DNA of 64,000 bases. It comes from Bos javanicus. Taxonomy: Eukaryota > Chordata > Mammalia > Artiodactyla > Bovidae. Shown one piece after another: positions 36,785 to 49,261 of the stretch. The stretch covers positions 25,375,501-25,439,500 of the forward strand of contig NC_083884.1 of NCBI RefSeq assembly GCF_032452875.1, written 5' to 3'. Under the pieces are notes generated by a model. The model did not search any database, was not told the origin of the DNA, and worked only from the letters and a program-made list of their open reading frames with translations. Made by a program: the position numbers and the translations under genes. Position 1 is the stretch's first letter. Each line of letters begins with the position of its first letter.

Positions 36785-36798
36785 TAAAAGTGCCCTTG

Positions 36799-37030
36799 TA
36801 GGAGGACACAATTCTGTTTCCATTTAAAGGGTGAGGTTGGAAACAGAAAACCAGACCAGTTGGTGAGCACTGAGGTGGCTGTCCTGGCAAGAGCTGATGG
36901 GGACTTTGACTTGTTGCTAACGGTAAAAGTGGCACTAAAATTTTGCCTAAGATATATTTGAAAAGTAAAACAGAACTAGCTGATGGATCAGCCATAAATA
37001 GTTTGAGAGAAAAAAAGGCATGAGGATTTT
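36799..37030 (-). mobile_element. L2 LINE remnant, continuation
   Basis: After CHR-2 the antisense L2 order resumes: 'gaccagttggtgagcactgaggtggc-gtcctggcaagagctgatgg' at 36854-36900, then 'gatatatttgaaaagtaaaacagaact'. Confidence 0.7.
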
Positions 37031-40000
37031 TTACAGTCTGCTCATTCAAAATATTTATATTAAAAATACCCTATTGTTCCCTTCATATAAAAAACTGTGG
37101 AATTTGGGAGGGTACACAGAGAAATCACTTTGCCTGAAAGAAAACACCAGGATAAAGTCAGCCAGTAGCATGTCAATGCCAAGGCAGAGTCTGAAATCAC
37201 TAGTTCCCGTTTTTATGATACATAAACAGGCATTTTTTAGTTTGTGAAATTTTTCAGTCTCCTGTGTGAAAAAAAACATAAAAGATGGAACCAGGCTTGA
37301 GTAATTTCACTGGAAATTTCCAGCATCATTAAAATGTAAATATTGTTCTTATGTCAACATTTTTCTTTGAATGCTCACATAGGTTTATTCATTATTATAA
37401 ACTGACAAAAATCTATGAGAATTCTCAGTTGATCTGGTCAAATCTAATTGCCTCCTGTCACTAATTCAACTGGCCTAATGCACAATTGGTCTTAATACTG
37501 CCAACTTCAATCATGGCAAGGAAAAAGGAATATATTAAAGTTGCAGAAAAGGTGAGCTATTTTAATAGTAAAATGCTATCTCAGCCTTTTCACTTTTTAA
37601 TGCCTCTGCATGATAGAATTTCTATCATGATTATTAAAAGTGATATTTATTTTTTTCTAGACAGCCTTTTTCAAAAGTTAAAATTATAGAAATAAGAAGG
37701 GTGCTGATTAGTTCATGATTATGAAAGATACGTTTTCAACTAAAGAAGCTCTCTAAAACTAACAAAGATTCAAATAAACTTGTACCAGGACACTAAGCAA
37801 GCAGGCACTCCTACAAACAATTTATTTGATTTATTTTGTCATGAGAATGGAAAGGTAATCTTTACTAAACTTAATTGAACAACATAGATCAGAATATTAT
37901 ATCCTTAATACATTTACAATTTTTGTAGAGCCAACTGATTTTACATATAACTCCTTTACATGAAATATGATCTGAGAAGCATTTCAGTGACTGTTTCAGG
38001 TCACAAATTTGAAATGTCTTTCTATTATACCATTTCTAAGTCATTTCTCTACATGTCTGTGTTTGATTGCGTCCCATCATAGTGTTTGGCCATAAAACTA
38101 AACCTAACTCCACTAGTGTCTTTCAGAGTAGAGTCATCAATCTTTTAAAAGGTTGAATATAACCTTATGATAATGTATCATGCAAAAGACAAGCATTTAA
38201 GCCTTACATGGTCAACTTTAGTGAGAAATGACTTATTAACTGACACTGCAATTGAGATTATTCATCAGCATCTTTAATTCAAACAGTAGCTAGTTTTTCT
38301 CAAAGTTGGAAAAATTAGCTATAGACCATAGTTGACAAAATAAAACTAATTTAGGATTAAGTTTTTTTTGTTTTTTTTTTTTTACACAAAGTAACTTTTC
38401 CAAAGTTTCCAGTACTGGAAGTTAAATTTATTTCTAAAATTAATAATTTTAATAATCTAATAATTTCTAAAATTATTTCAACTTTAGTATCTTTATACTA
38501 CTAACCAGAAGAACAATAATTCTATTTCTTACAATGTAGAATGTTCTGTTGCTCAATTTGGTTATGAAGGAAATAAACTATTAGCAGATACATATATACT
38601 ATTAGCATATTAGAAACATCTACTCTTATACATAGAAAAATCATGAATTGAGCAAATTATATATTTTTAAGCAAAATTATTTTCCCACCAGATTATCTAC
38701 CAAGAATTTAAGATTATTTTGAGCTCAGATAGAAGTCTCAACCACTTCACCTTTATTCCGAATGAAGCATGCATGCTGCTCTAGTACATTTCTGATGAGA
38801 AAAATACTGATGTTCATATATTAAGATATAATAATGTTCCCTATACTACTATTGGTGATATTGTGGGCCTTAGCTTTGATTATAATACAATGATATTTCA
38901 AGTAAGAGTCATAATGCTTTTTTTAACAAACTGGAATTTAAGTGTTTCAGAGGGAAGTAGGGGAAATGCCACATGAGGAATTTCATTTCAGCTTATCTAA
39001 AATATATCTCCAATATAGTCAAATATCATTTGTCCTTTATCTCCTATTTGGAATTGTGCTGTAATAAAATACCCAAATATCTATGAGTTTTCAGATGGAA
39101 AAACTCAGATAAACATTTAAAGGGAATAAATGAAACTCTTCTTTTTGGCACCAAAAATTTGAAGTTTTAATTACTTTTATTTGTATCATTAGAAAATTGT
39201 TTATACTTATAACATCAAAATATGTTTAGGAATACAAAAAATAGCAAAGATTTTATTTCTTTCTTTGATATTCATTTCTTCAATTATTTTAATATTAATC
39301 TTTTTCTTTCTGTGAAACTGGTGATGAGAAAGCACACATAATTTTCTGAACAGTGCTCCTCTGCCAAATTGCAATGTAGAATATTAGCTTTAATATCTGC
39401 CTGATGTACTGACTTACTTCAAGAAAGTGAATATTCTGAAATATTACCTTATTGTTTTATTTCACAAAACAGAAGTTAATGTGGTTACTGAAAGATAGAC
39501 TTCCCTCATTTAAAATCTGAGCACACATTAAATAAAATCAAATATTCTGAAGAGTTAATATTTACTGATATTAATCAGTTATCTATATTTATTCATGTGG
39601 TAATAATTCACAGGTTAACCCTGAAAAAAATAGCAGAACTAAAGTAAATATGTTCAAATTTATAAACTTGATTAATTTTTATAATATTTTTCCTAATTTT
39701 GTTTTTATTCTGCCCTCAAAGCATCATTTTAACATTTAATTTACCAACTAATGTATATATCTGCATAAATCCACACTTTACATTTATTCTATAGACTCCT
39801 AGACAAAGTTTAGACTGGCTTACAAGGTCAAAAAAATAAAATTCATAAGTGTTACAAGAGTGAATCTGATAGTTCACAGGAACGATATCAGACATCACAC
39901 AGTGTGCTCTAGACAGGAAATGCCTCCTCCTTGAAAATAATGTCAGTGTTTTACTGCTTTGATAATGGGATGTAAACTAAAATATTTGTTGGTATATCAA

Positions 40001-40756
40001 AGAAGTTATGAATTCAATCCTTATCTTTCTCTTAAAATTATTCTTAGTTTCTTCCTGAGAGTGCCTGTTAGAGGTAATTATCATTCCAATTCCTTTCCAT
40101 GAGAATATGTGTGTATTCTTTAAATAATTTTAAATAAGGCACTCTTTTAAAAAATGACAGTTTGTAATACATTAACAAGAAAGATGATTTTTTCATATAG
40201 AAGTATAGATCCAAACCAATATTAAACTTTCTATAGTCTATAATTTTAAGATTTAGATTTTTAGCTTAGTTTTAGATATTTTTCACTTCTTGACCCAAAA
40301 TTTAGGGGTATGGAAATTTTAGTCAGCAAAGGGGCACACTCTTTCCAAAGAACCTACAAGATTTTATCACACTGAAAATAATCCCTGCTGCAGAAACATT
40401 TGGATTTCTCATTTTCAGGGAAAAGCAGATAAGGAAAGAGTCATCTTTTTGGAAGGAGTAATTGGCCCTTATCAACAGGTTGGCTGCACTGGTTTTGCAC
40501 AAACCAGTGAGAACTAGGAGAAATACAAAACATGAGTTATCTGTGTGGGTTTCTCTTGGTTTTCCCTCTCCTGTTTATAATGGTGAATGGACATGTGGTC
40601 TGAGAAGGCAGTATGATGACCAAGGGCTTAGGTCACTTACGAGTGGGGATCAGGTCATGCCATCATGGAAGTCACAAAGATCTGCCACTGTTATAGATGA
40701 GGATGAGGAGAGATACAATATAGTGGGAAGAAGAAAATGAAATACCAGTATACCAG
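37031..40756. other. Repeat-poor AT-rich DNA
   Basis: No ruminant repeat, RNA gene or convincing coding frame was seen over about 3.7 kb. An open frame at 40462-40740 (plus) lies next to the minus-strand frame at 40757-41014, and neither was identified. Confidence 0.5.
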
Positions 40757-41014
40757 TTATGCTCCAAAACCAACTATTGCAGGGGCCACAATGCATCCTA
40801 CCAAGTTCACTCTGGTCAGTTTATCCTTAGGAAGGAGACTCACAGGATCCATGGAAAAGCTGCTTCCAGAATCTGCCTGGACAAGTGTATCTCTTTTGTG
40901 TAAGATGTAGACTGTGGCATCCATGGAAGTGTTCTGCTCAAATCGAGTGAAACAAATGTGCAGAGTGTAACTGACTGGTGGCCTTATCTCTATCGGCACT
41001 GACTCAGGAATCAC
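40757..41014 (-). other. Unidentified open frame, possible decayed retrocopy
   Basis: 85 codons from a Met to a stop. The sequence starts MIPESVPIEIRPPVSYTLH, includes ICFTRFEQ and HKRDTLVQADSGSSFSMD, and ends VGCIVAPAIVGFGA, a weakly hydrophobic tail. The composition is mixed and protein-like rather than AT-biased, unlike most chance frames here. No family was recognised. No splice sites, poly(A) tail or target duplications were seen. It may be a fragment of a processed pseudogene or of an endogenous retroviral gene, or it may be chance. Confidence 0.2.
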
Positions 41015-41061
41015 TCTCAGTTAAAGACAAGGCAAGCCCAGGTACCAGTCCTGGCCCGTTA

Positions 41062-41254
41062 AGAGTCGTGTCCAACTCTTTGCGACCCCATGGACAGTAG
41101 CCTACCAGGCTCCGCCGTCCATGGGATTTTCCAGGCAAGAATACTGGAGTGGGCTGCCATTTCCTTCTCTAGGGGATCTTCCCAACCCAGGGATCGAACC
41201 TGGGTCTCCTGCATTGCAGACAGACGCTTTACCGTCTGAGCCACCAGGGAAGCC
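41062..41254 (-). mobile_element. Bov-tA SINE
   Basis: Antisense, complete from 'gagtcgtgtccaactctttgc' to the complement of the tRNA-like head 'gtctgagccaccagggaagcc'. Several CpGs are intact, so it is fairly young. Confidence 0.95.
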
Positions 41255-43363
41255 GTTACTTAACACAGGACTGCTCTAATTCAGAAAACCACCGTTATGG
41301 TCAAAACTTTCTCTACCTGTGCTTTGTCAGAAGATCTTCCCACCTAGTCCTTCCTTTCCTTTTTCTTTTCACACGTATCAGAACTTATTGTTGTCTGGAG
41401 GTTTTCATAACTGATTTCTGCTCTCTCCTCATCTTTTATCCTTCATGGCCATTTCCACCGTACCTTTTTTACACAACAATTCCCATCTTGACATTTGTTT
41501 TTAGAAGTAACCAAATTGATACAATCGGTATAATTGATAAGTCTCTGGCCAAACTGTTCAAGAAAATACAAGGCACAAAAAACAAATATCAAGAATGAGA
41601 GTGGACATGGTCACAGATCTTAAAGACTTCAAAAGGATAATAATGGAATATTATATGTATCTTTTCAAGAAAGAGGGAAATTTAAAACTTTTTAAAAATC
41701 TGATCTGACTTTTGAGTCAGGCAGTCCTACAGTGCTATGGCCTATGTACAGTAATAATTCTGAAGACCAAGGGACTAAATAATTGGATCTTAAGTGAAAA
41801 TAACAAAACTTTTCTGTTTCTACACAACCAGATTTGAAATGATTTGTTTTTTTAAAGTACAAAGTGTGACAATATTCTGTCAAAAATGATTTTTGGAAAA
41901 AGAGCTATATTATCATAATAACTTTACCTCTTCTAATGAAAATAGGAATCACTCAATAACGTGGTAAATAATTATCTATTAACTCTATATAATTGATAAT
42001 GTTTCAAATTGCACTTGATTATCTCGAAACTCTCTACTCTGGCACCAGGTATGTAAAAAAGCAAAAAGCAAGCAAACAACGCATAATATTGGAAACATCC
42101 ATCCAACTAAGACCACCTCTTCCAATTATGTTTGGAAATAAAATCTGAAAATATTCTTTAGTGATCTTTCTAAAAGTAGGGTAGATAGGTTTGGCCAAGT
42201 TTCTACCAACCAGACAAGTTTTTTCCTTAATGTATAAAAGTCATCTAGGCAGATGATTTAATGAAGAAAGACAACTCTTCATGTGTGCTAGAAAAGTGAT
42301 ATGGACTAGAGGATATCAATATCTTTAAGAAAGTTCATATATTTCCTTAGTTACATAGAGCTAAATTGAGGAAAAATTTCTTCAGGGAACAATGAAAGTG
42401 ATTATTATGGCCAAACAGAGATTTGAGTGTAGAGAAACATGTCTAAAACATTTATAAAAGTTTAATTTTTGCAAATTTTAGTCCTCCAAATTTCCTGCCT
42501 AAATTTACCTTTAAGAAAAAAGGATAGTCCTTTAAATGTTAGATTAAGAAATGCATATTAGATTCCTATGCTTTTAAAACACTACTATTCCTCCTGTAGT
42601 AGGTTCTTGCCCCAGGCAAAAACCAATGCCTAACAAAAATATTGAAGAGGAAAAAAGAAAAGGAAACCTCAAGAGGTAGACCAAGATATATTAGGATTTT
42701 GAACAATCAAAAAAGCAAAGGTCATATGGGTCTTTGAAAACTCCTTGGAGGGAAAAATTGATCCATTCCTTTAATGTTCTTCACAACAAGGATTAATTCT
42801 TTTTGAATACATTAAATATTATAAGAGGAAACCCATTAAGGAGAGGAGACTCAATTCACTACTCTTTCTGCCTGATCCATATGAGAACTTTCAAAACCAA
42901 TCTTAGACTGATATATACCCTGTTGATTTTGATTTTTGTATTATCTTAAACCAGAAAGGATGTATTTCCTTCTAAAAATATAGTTTAAAATAATCAAACA
43001 ATACAATGTCACCAAAGTTACTATCAAGAAGCTCTGCAAACACTTGCAAAAAGTTGTGAGTACAGGTAAAGACCAACAGTAAGAGATAAGAGGAATATAA
43101 ATTGGAATTATATCAATTTGCATGTCATAATTGATTCTCTTTATCATTCCAAAATGCTGAATATTAAAGTTAGACTTCACATTAATAACTAATAGTAAAA
43201 TATTGTCATTTTGTTACATTATGTATTATATATAACATCATTTGTAACATTATATTACTATTTATAATACACTCACATAACACTTTATAGATTGCAAATG
43301 TCCTTAAAAAATTTAATCTACACAAAAATGATGTCAGAAGGCTTTGCTATTAAACTGCCTTTA
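41255..43363. other. Unassigned AT-rich DNA
   Basis: Nothing recognised over about 2.1 kb. Confidence 0.5.
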
Positions 43364-43375
43364 ATAGTTTGCTCT

Positions 43376-43654
43376 GCTGCTTCTGCTGCTACTAAGTCGT
43401 GTCAGTCATGTCCGACTCTGTGCGACCACATAGATGGCAGCCCAACAGGCTCCCCAGTCCCTGGGATTCTCCAGGCAAGAATACTGGAGTGGGTTGCCAT
43501 TTCCTTCTCCAATGCATGAAAGTGAAAAGTGAAAGTGAAGTCGCTCAGTCTTGTCCGACTCTTAGCGACCCCATGGACTGTAGCCTACCAGGCTCCTCCG
43601 CCCATTGGATTTTCCAGGCAAGAGTACTGGAGTGGGGTGCCATTGCCTTCTCCG
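43376..43654 (-). mobile_element. Bov-A2 dimeric SINE with 12-base TSD
   Basis: Antisense Bov-A2 with a CTG-type start, two monomers and the gaaagtgaaaagtgaaagtg linker at about 43518-43537. The exact duplication atagtttgctct lies at 43364-43375 and 43655-43666. Confidence 0.97.
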
Positions 43655-43869
43655 ATAGTTTGCTCTAAAGTTACTTAATTCCTCTGGACCTTTGCTTCCT
43701 TATTATAGAAGGAAGGAATTACAGTAAATGATTTTCAAGCCCCTTCCTAGCTGAAAAAGTTCACTTAAAGACAAATGCTAAAGAAAAATACTTTCTCTGA
43801 AGTAATTTTCTTTTGTCACAAATCTCCAAAGTAATATGATATATTATAACTTATTTTCAACATCTTTAA

Positions 43870-44045
43870 ATGTCTGTAAATCTCATACAATAAAAATCCA
43901 CAAATAAAAAGTATACAGTTCAAGGATTTTATTATATTCACAGTGTTGTGTAACCACACCATTTAAGTTTAGAATATTTTACCAGCCTCCAAAACCCCGT
44001 GGCTATTAGCAATTCCCTCCCACACTCTTATCTCAGCTATTAAGG
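43870..44045 (-). mobile_element. Old L1 3' UTR fragment
   Basis: 'aagtatacagttcaaggattttattatattcacagtgttgtgtaaccac' at 43910-43958, followed by 'ttagaatattttaccagcctccaaaaccccgtggctattagcaattccctccc', matches the antisense L1M 3' UTR. Confidence 0.65.
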
Positions 44046-44052
44046 TGAAAGG

Positions 44053-44141
44053 GTTAGTCACACAGTCATATCCAACTCTTTGTGACCCCATGGACTATAC
44101 CCACCAGGCTCCTCTGCCCGTGGGATTCTGCAGTCTAGAAT
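44053..44141 (-). mobile_element. Bov-A SINE fragment at the L1 breakpoint
   Basis: Antisense Bov-A monomer cut off at 44141, within 'ctagaatact'. L1 ORF2 sequence begins directly after it. Confidence 0.85.
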
Positions 44142-47019
44142 ACTTTGGTCTTACATTTAGATCTTTAATTCATTTTGAGTTTATTTTTATGTATGGTGTT
44201 AGAAAGTGTTTTAGTTTCATTCTTTTACAGGAGGTTGACCAGATTTCCCAGCACCACTTGTTAAAGAGATTGTCTTTAATCCATTGTATATTCTTGCCTC
44301 CTTGTCAAAGATAAGATGTCCATAGGTGTGTGGATTTATCTCTGGGCTTTCTATTTTGTTCCATTGATCTATATTTCTGTCTTTGTGCCAGTACCGTACT
44401 GTCTTGATGACTGTGGCTTTGTAGTAGAGCCTGAAGTCAGGCAGGTTGATTCCTCCAGTTCCATTTTTCTTTCTCAAGATTGCTTTGGCTATTCGAGATT
44501 TTTTGTATTTCCATACAAATTGTGAAATTATTTGTTCTAGCTCTGTGAAGAATACCATTGGTAGCTTGATAGGGATTGCATTGAATCTATAAATTGCTTT
44601 GGGTAGTATACTCATTTTCACTATATTGATTCTTCCGATCCATGAACATGGTATATCTCTCCATCTATTAGTGTCCTCTTTGATTTCTTTCACCAGTGTT
44701 TTATAGTTTCCTATATATAGGTCTTTAGGTAGATATATTCCTAAGTATTTTATTCTTTTCATTGCAATGGTGAATGGAATTGTTTCCTTAATTTCTCTTT
44801 CTATTTTCTCATTATTAGTGTATAGGAATGCAAGGGATTTCTGTGTGTTGATTTTATATCCTGAAACTTTACTATATTCATTGATTAGCTCTAGCAACTT
44901 TCTAGTGGAGTTTTTAGGGTTTTCTATGTAGAAGATCATGTCATCTGCAAACAGTGAGAGTTTTACATCTTCTTTTCCAATTTGGATTCCTTTTATTTCT
45001 TTTTCTGCTCTGATTGCTGTGGCCAAAACTTCCAAAACTATGTTGAATAGTAGTGGTGAGAGTGGGCACCCTTGTCTTGTTCCTGACTTTAGAGGAAACG
45101 CTTTCAATTTTTCACCATTGAGGATAATGTTTGCTGTGGGTTTGTTGTATACAGCTTTTTTATGTTGAGGTATGTTCCTTTTATTCCTGCTTTCTGGAGA
45201 GCTTTTACCATAAATGGATGTTGAATTTTGTCAAAGGCTTTCTCTGCATCTATTGAGATAATCATATGGCTTTTATTTTTCAATTTGTTAATGTGGTGTA
45301 TTACATTGATCGATTTGTGGATATTGAAGAATCCTTGCATCCCTGGGATAAAGCCCACTTGGTCATGGTGTATGATCTTTTTAATGTATTGTTGGATTCT
45401 GATTGCTAGAATTTTGTTAAGGGTTTTTGCATCTATATTCATCAGTGATATTGGCCTATAATTTTCTTTTTTTGTGTGACATCATTGTTAGGTTTTGGTA
45501 TTAAGGCAATGGTGGCCTCATAGAATGAGCTTGGAAGTTTACCTTCCTCTGCAATTTTCTGGAAGAGTTTGAGTAGGATAGGTGTTAGCTCTTCTCTAAA
45601 TTTTTGGTAGAATTCAGCTGTGAAGCTGTCTGGACCTGGGCTTTTGTTTGCTGGAAGATTTCTGATTACAGTTTCTATTTCTGTTCTTGTGATGGGTCTG
45701 TTAAGATTTTCTATTTCTTCCTGGTTCAGTTTTGAAAAGTTGTACTTTTCTAAGAATTTGTCTTTTTCTTCCAAGTTGTCAATTTTATTGGCATATAATT
45801 GCTGATAGTAGTCTCTTATGATCCTTTGTATTTCTGTGTTGTCTGTTGTGATCTCTCCATTTTCATTTCTAATTTTATTGATTTGATTTTTATCCCTTTG
45901 TTTCTTGATGAGTCTGGCTAATGGTTTGTCGATTTTATTTATCCCCTCAAAAACCAGCTTTTGGCTTTGTTGATTTTTGATATGGTCCCTTTGTTTCTTT
46001 TGCATTTATTTCTGCCCTAATTTTTAAGATTTCTTTCCTTCTACTAACCCTGGGGTTCTTCATTTCTTCCTTTTCTAGTTGCTTTAGGTGTAGAGTTAGG
46101 TTATTTATTTGACTTTTTTCTTGTTTCTTGAGGTATGCCTGTATTGCTATGAACCTTCCCCTTAGCACTGCTTTTACAGTGTCCCACAGGTTTTGGGTTG
46201 TTGTGTTTTCATTTTCATTCGTTTCTATGCATATTTTGATTTCTTTTTTTATTTCTTCTGTGATTTGTTGGTTATTCAGCAGCGTGTTGTTCAGCCTTCA
46301 TATGTTGGAATTTTTAATAGTTTTCTCCTGTAATTGAGATCTAATCTTACTGCATTGTGATCAGAAAAGATGCTTGGAATGATTTCAATTTTTTCAAATT
46401 TACCAAGGCTAGATTTATGGCCTAGGATGTGATCTATCCTGGAGAAGGTTCCATGTGTGCTTGAGAAAAAGGTGAAATTCATTGTTTTGTGGTGAAATGT
46501 CCTATAGATATCAATTAGGTCTAACTCATCTATTGTATCATTTAAAGTTTGTGTTTCCTTGTCAATTTTCTGTTTAGTTGATCTATCCATAGGTGTGAGT
46601 GGGGTAGTAAACACTATTATTGTGTTATTGTTAATTTCCCCTTTCATACTTGTTAGCATTTGTCTTACATATTGTGGTGCTCCTATGTTGGGTGCATATA
46701 TATTTATAATTGTTATATCTTCTTGGATCAATCCTTTGATCATTATGTAGTGTCCTTCTTTGTGTCTTTTCACAGCCTTTGTTCTAAAGTCTATTTTATC
46801 TGATATGAGTATTGCTACTCCTGCTTTCTTTTGGTTTCTGTTTGTGTGGAATATCTTTTTCCAGCCCTTCACTTTCAGTCTATATGTGTCCCTTGTTTTG
46901 AGGTGGGTCTCTTATAGACAACATATATAGGGCTCTTGTTTTTGTATCCATTCAGCTAGTCTTTGTCTTTTGGTTGGGACATTCAACCCATTTACATTTA
47001 AGGTAATTATTGATAAGTA
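44142..47019 (-). pseudogene. L1 ORF2 (endonuclease/reverse transcriptase), broken
   Basis: Read right to left. The amino terminus (SIITLNVNGLNVP) near 47010 ends at a stop at 46912-46914, where live L1 has Gln. The endonuclease block 46872-46291 has GVAILISDK, NIYAPN, RIDHILGHKSSL and SDHNAVRLDLN, but the catalytic GDFN motif is missing: IIVFTTPLTP is read at about 46600. Reverse transcriptase blocks follow at 46005-45442 (NKSPGPDSFTAEFYQKF), 45442-45104 (HHDQVGFIPGMQG, EKAFDKIQHPF) and 45107-44217 (GTRQGCPLSPLLFNIVLEVL, LSLFADDMIFY). The catalytic FADD is intact, encoded at 44940-44951. Frame changes lie near 45105, 45442, 45950-46005 and 46290. The sequence stops in the carboxy-terminal domain. 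Confidence 0.92.
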
Positions 47020-47742
47020 AGTGGAGAGTGAAAAAGTTGGCTTAAAGCTCAGCATGCAGAAAACAAAGATCATGGTATCTGGTCCCATCACTTCATGGGA
47101 AATAGATGGGGAAACAGTGGAAACAGTGTCAGACTTTATTTTTTGGGTCTCCAAAATCACTGCAGATGGTGACTGCAGCCATGAAATTAAAAGATGCTTA
47201 TTCCTTGGGAGGAAAGTTATGACCAACCTAGATAGCATATTCAAAAGCAGAGACATTACTTTGCCAACAAACGTCCGTCTAGTCAAGGCTATGGTTTTTC
47301 CAGTGGTCATGTATGGATGTGAGAGTTGGACTGTGAAGAAGGCTGAGGGCTGAAGAATTGATGCTTTTGAACTGTGGTGTTGGAGAAGACTCTTGAGAGT
47401 CCCCTGGACTGTAAGGAGATCCAACCAGTCCATTCTGAAGGAGATCAGCCTTGAAATTTCTTTGGAGGGAATGACGCTAAAGCTGAAACTCCAGTACTTT
47501 GGCCACCTCATGCGAAGAGTTGACTCATTGGAAAAGACTCTGATGCTGCGAGGGATTGGGGGCAGGAGGAGAAGGGGACGACAGAGGATGAGATGGCTGG
47601 ATGGCATCACTGACTCGATGGACGTGAGTCTGAGTGAACTCCGGGAGTTGGTGATGGACAGGGAGGCCTGGCGTGCTGCAATTCATGGGGTCGCAAAGAG
47701 TTGGACACGACTGAGAGACTGAACTGAACTGAACTGAACTGA
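47020..47742 (+). mobile_element. BovB LINE 3' part inside L1
   Basis: Plus-strand, 5'-truncated BovB inserted at the start of L1 ORF2. It ends in gaactgaactgaactgaact repeats. The open frames 47021-47353 (KVGLKLSMQKTKIMVSGP to KKAEG, then stop) and 47393-47722 (WTVRRSNQSILKEI to GVAKSWTRLRD) are one ORF2 carboxy-terminal frame broken by a stop at 47351-47353. It is opposite in orientation and very similar by eye to 54282-55010. Confidence 0.95.
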
Positions 47743-48990
47743 TGATCCTGTTGCCCTTTACTTTATTGTTTTCCATTCAAGTTTATACACCCTTTTTGTG
47801 TTTCCTGTCTAGAGAAGATCCTTTAGCATTTGTTGGAGAGCTGGTTTGGAGGTGTTAAATTCTCTCAGCTTTTGCTTGTCTGTAAAAGCTTTTGATTTCT
47901 CTTTCATATTTGAATGAGATCCTTGCTGGGTACAGTAATCTGGGCTGTAGGTTATTTTCTTTCATCACTTTAAGTATGTCTTGCCATTCCCTCCTGGCCT
48001 GAAGGGTTTCTGTTGAAAGATCAGCTGTTTTCCTTATCGGAATCCCCTTGTGTGTTATTTGGTGTTTTTCCCTTGCTGCTTTTAATATTTTTTCTTTGTG
48101 TTTGATCTTTGTTAGTTTGATTAATATGTGTCTTGGGGTGTTTCACCTTGGGTTTATCTTATTTGGGACTGTCTGGATTTCTTAGACTTGGGCGATTATT
48201 TCCTTCCCCATTTTAAGGAAGTTTTCGACTATTATCTCAAGTATTTTCTCATGGTCTTTCTTTTTGTCTTCTTCTTCTGGGACTCCTATGATTCGAATGT
48301 TGGGGCATTTAATATTGTCCTGGTGGTCTCTGAGATTGTCCTCATTTCTTTTAATTCATTTTTCTTTTTTCCTCTCTCACTGATTTATTTCTACCATTTT
48401 ATCTTCTACTCACTAATCCTATCTTCTGCCTCTGTTATTCTATTTGTTCCCTCCAGAGTGTTTTTGATCTCATTTATTGCACTATTCATTGTATATTGAC
48501 TCTTTTTTATTTCTTCTAGGTCCTTGTTGAATCTTTCTTGCATCTTCTCAATCCTTGTCTCCAGGCTATTTATCTGTGATTCCATTTTGTTTTCAAGATT
48601 TTAGATCATTTTCACTATCATTATTTGGAATTCTTTATCAGGTAGATTCCCTATTTTTTCCTCTTTTGTTTGGCGTGGTGACCATTTATTCTGTTCCTTT
48701 ACCTGCTGAGTATTTCTCTGTCTCTTCATCTTGTTTATATTGCTGGGTTTGGGGTGGCCTTTCTGTATTCTGGCAGTTTGTGGAGATCTCTTTATTGTGG
48801 AGTTACCTCACTGTGGGTGGGGTTGTATGGGTGGCTTATCAAGGTTTCCTGTTTAGGGAAGCTTGTTTGGTGTTCTGGGGGGTGGAGCTGAATTTCTTCT
48901 CTCTGGAGTGCAATGAAGTGTCCAATAGTGAGTTATGAGATGTCAGTGGGTTTGGACTGACTTTGGGCAGCCTGTATATTGAAGCTCAGG
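47743..48990 (-). pseudogene. L1 inter-ORF region and ORF1 remnant
   Basis: The complement carries the L1 ORF1 RNA-binding protein. Its end ('LQQMLK-LL' then stop) is at 47809-47850. Then, moving right, come the conserved part ending near 48060 ('RLTADLS-ETLQAR') and the 'NIRI-GVPEEE' block near 48280-48310. The coiled-coil portion lies beyond 48330. No minus-strand frame over 60 codons survives, so ORF1 has many lesions. The start codon was not located. Confidence 0.8.
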
Positions 48991-49261
48991 GCTATGTTCC
49001 TGTGTTGCTGGAGAATTTGCATGGTATATCTTGCTCTGGAACTTGTTGGCCCTTAGGTGGTACTTGGTTTCATTGTAGGTATCGAGGCATTTGATGAGCT
49101 CCTGTCAATTAATGTTCCCTGGAGTCCAGAGTTCTCTAGTGTTCTCAGGATTTGCTATTAAGCCTCCTGCTTCTGGTTTTCAGTCTTATTTTTACAGGAG
49201 CATCAAGACTTCTCCATCTATACAGCACTGTTGATAAAATGGTGAAAAGTTTCTCCACAGT

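Noticed and set aside
46912..47610. 232-codon minus-strand open frame
   Set aside because: It is a chimera: antisense of the BovB insertion joined by chance to the first codons of L1 ORF2. It is not a gene.
48128..48938. Plus-strand frames of 123 and 127 codons
   Set aside because: They are antisense to the L1 ORF1 region; the Phe-rich residues reflect the complement of its Lys/Glu-rich coding sequence.
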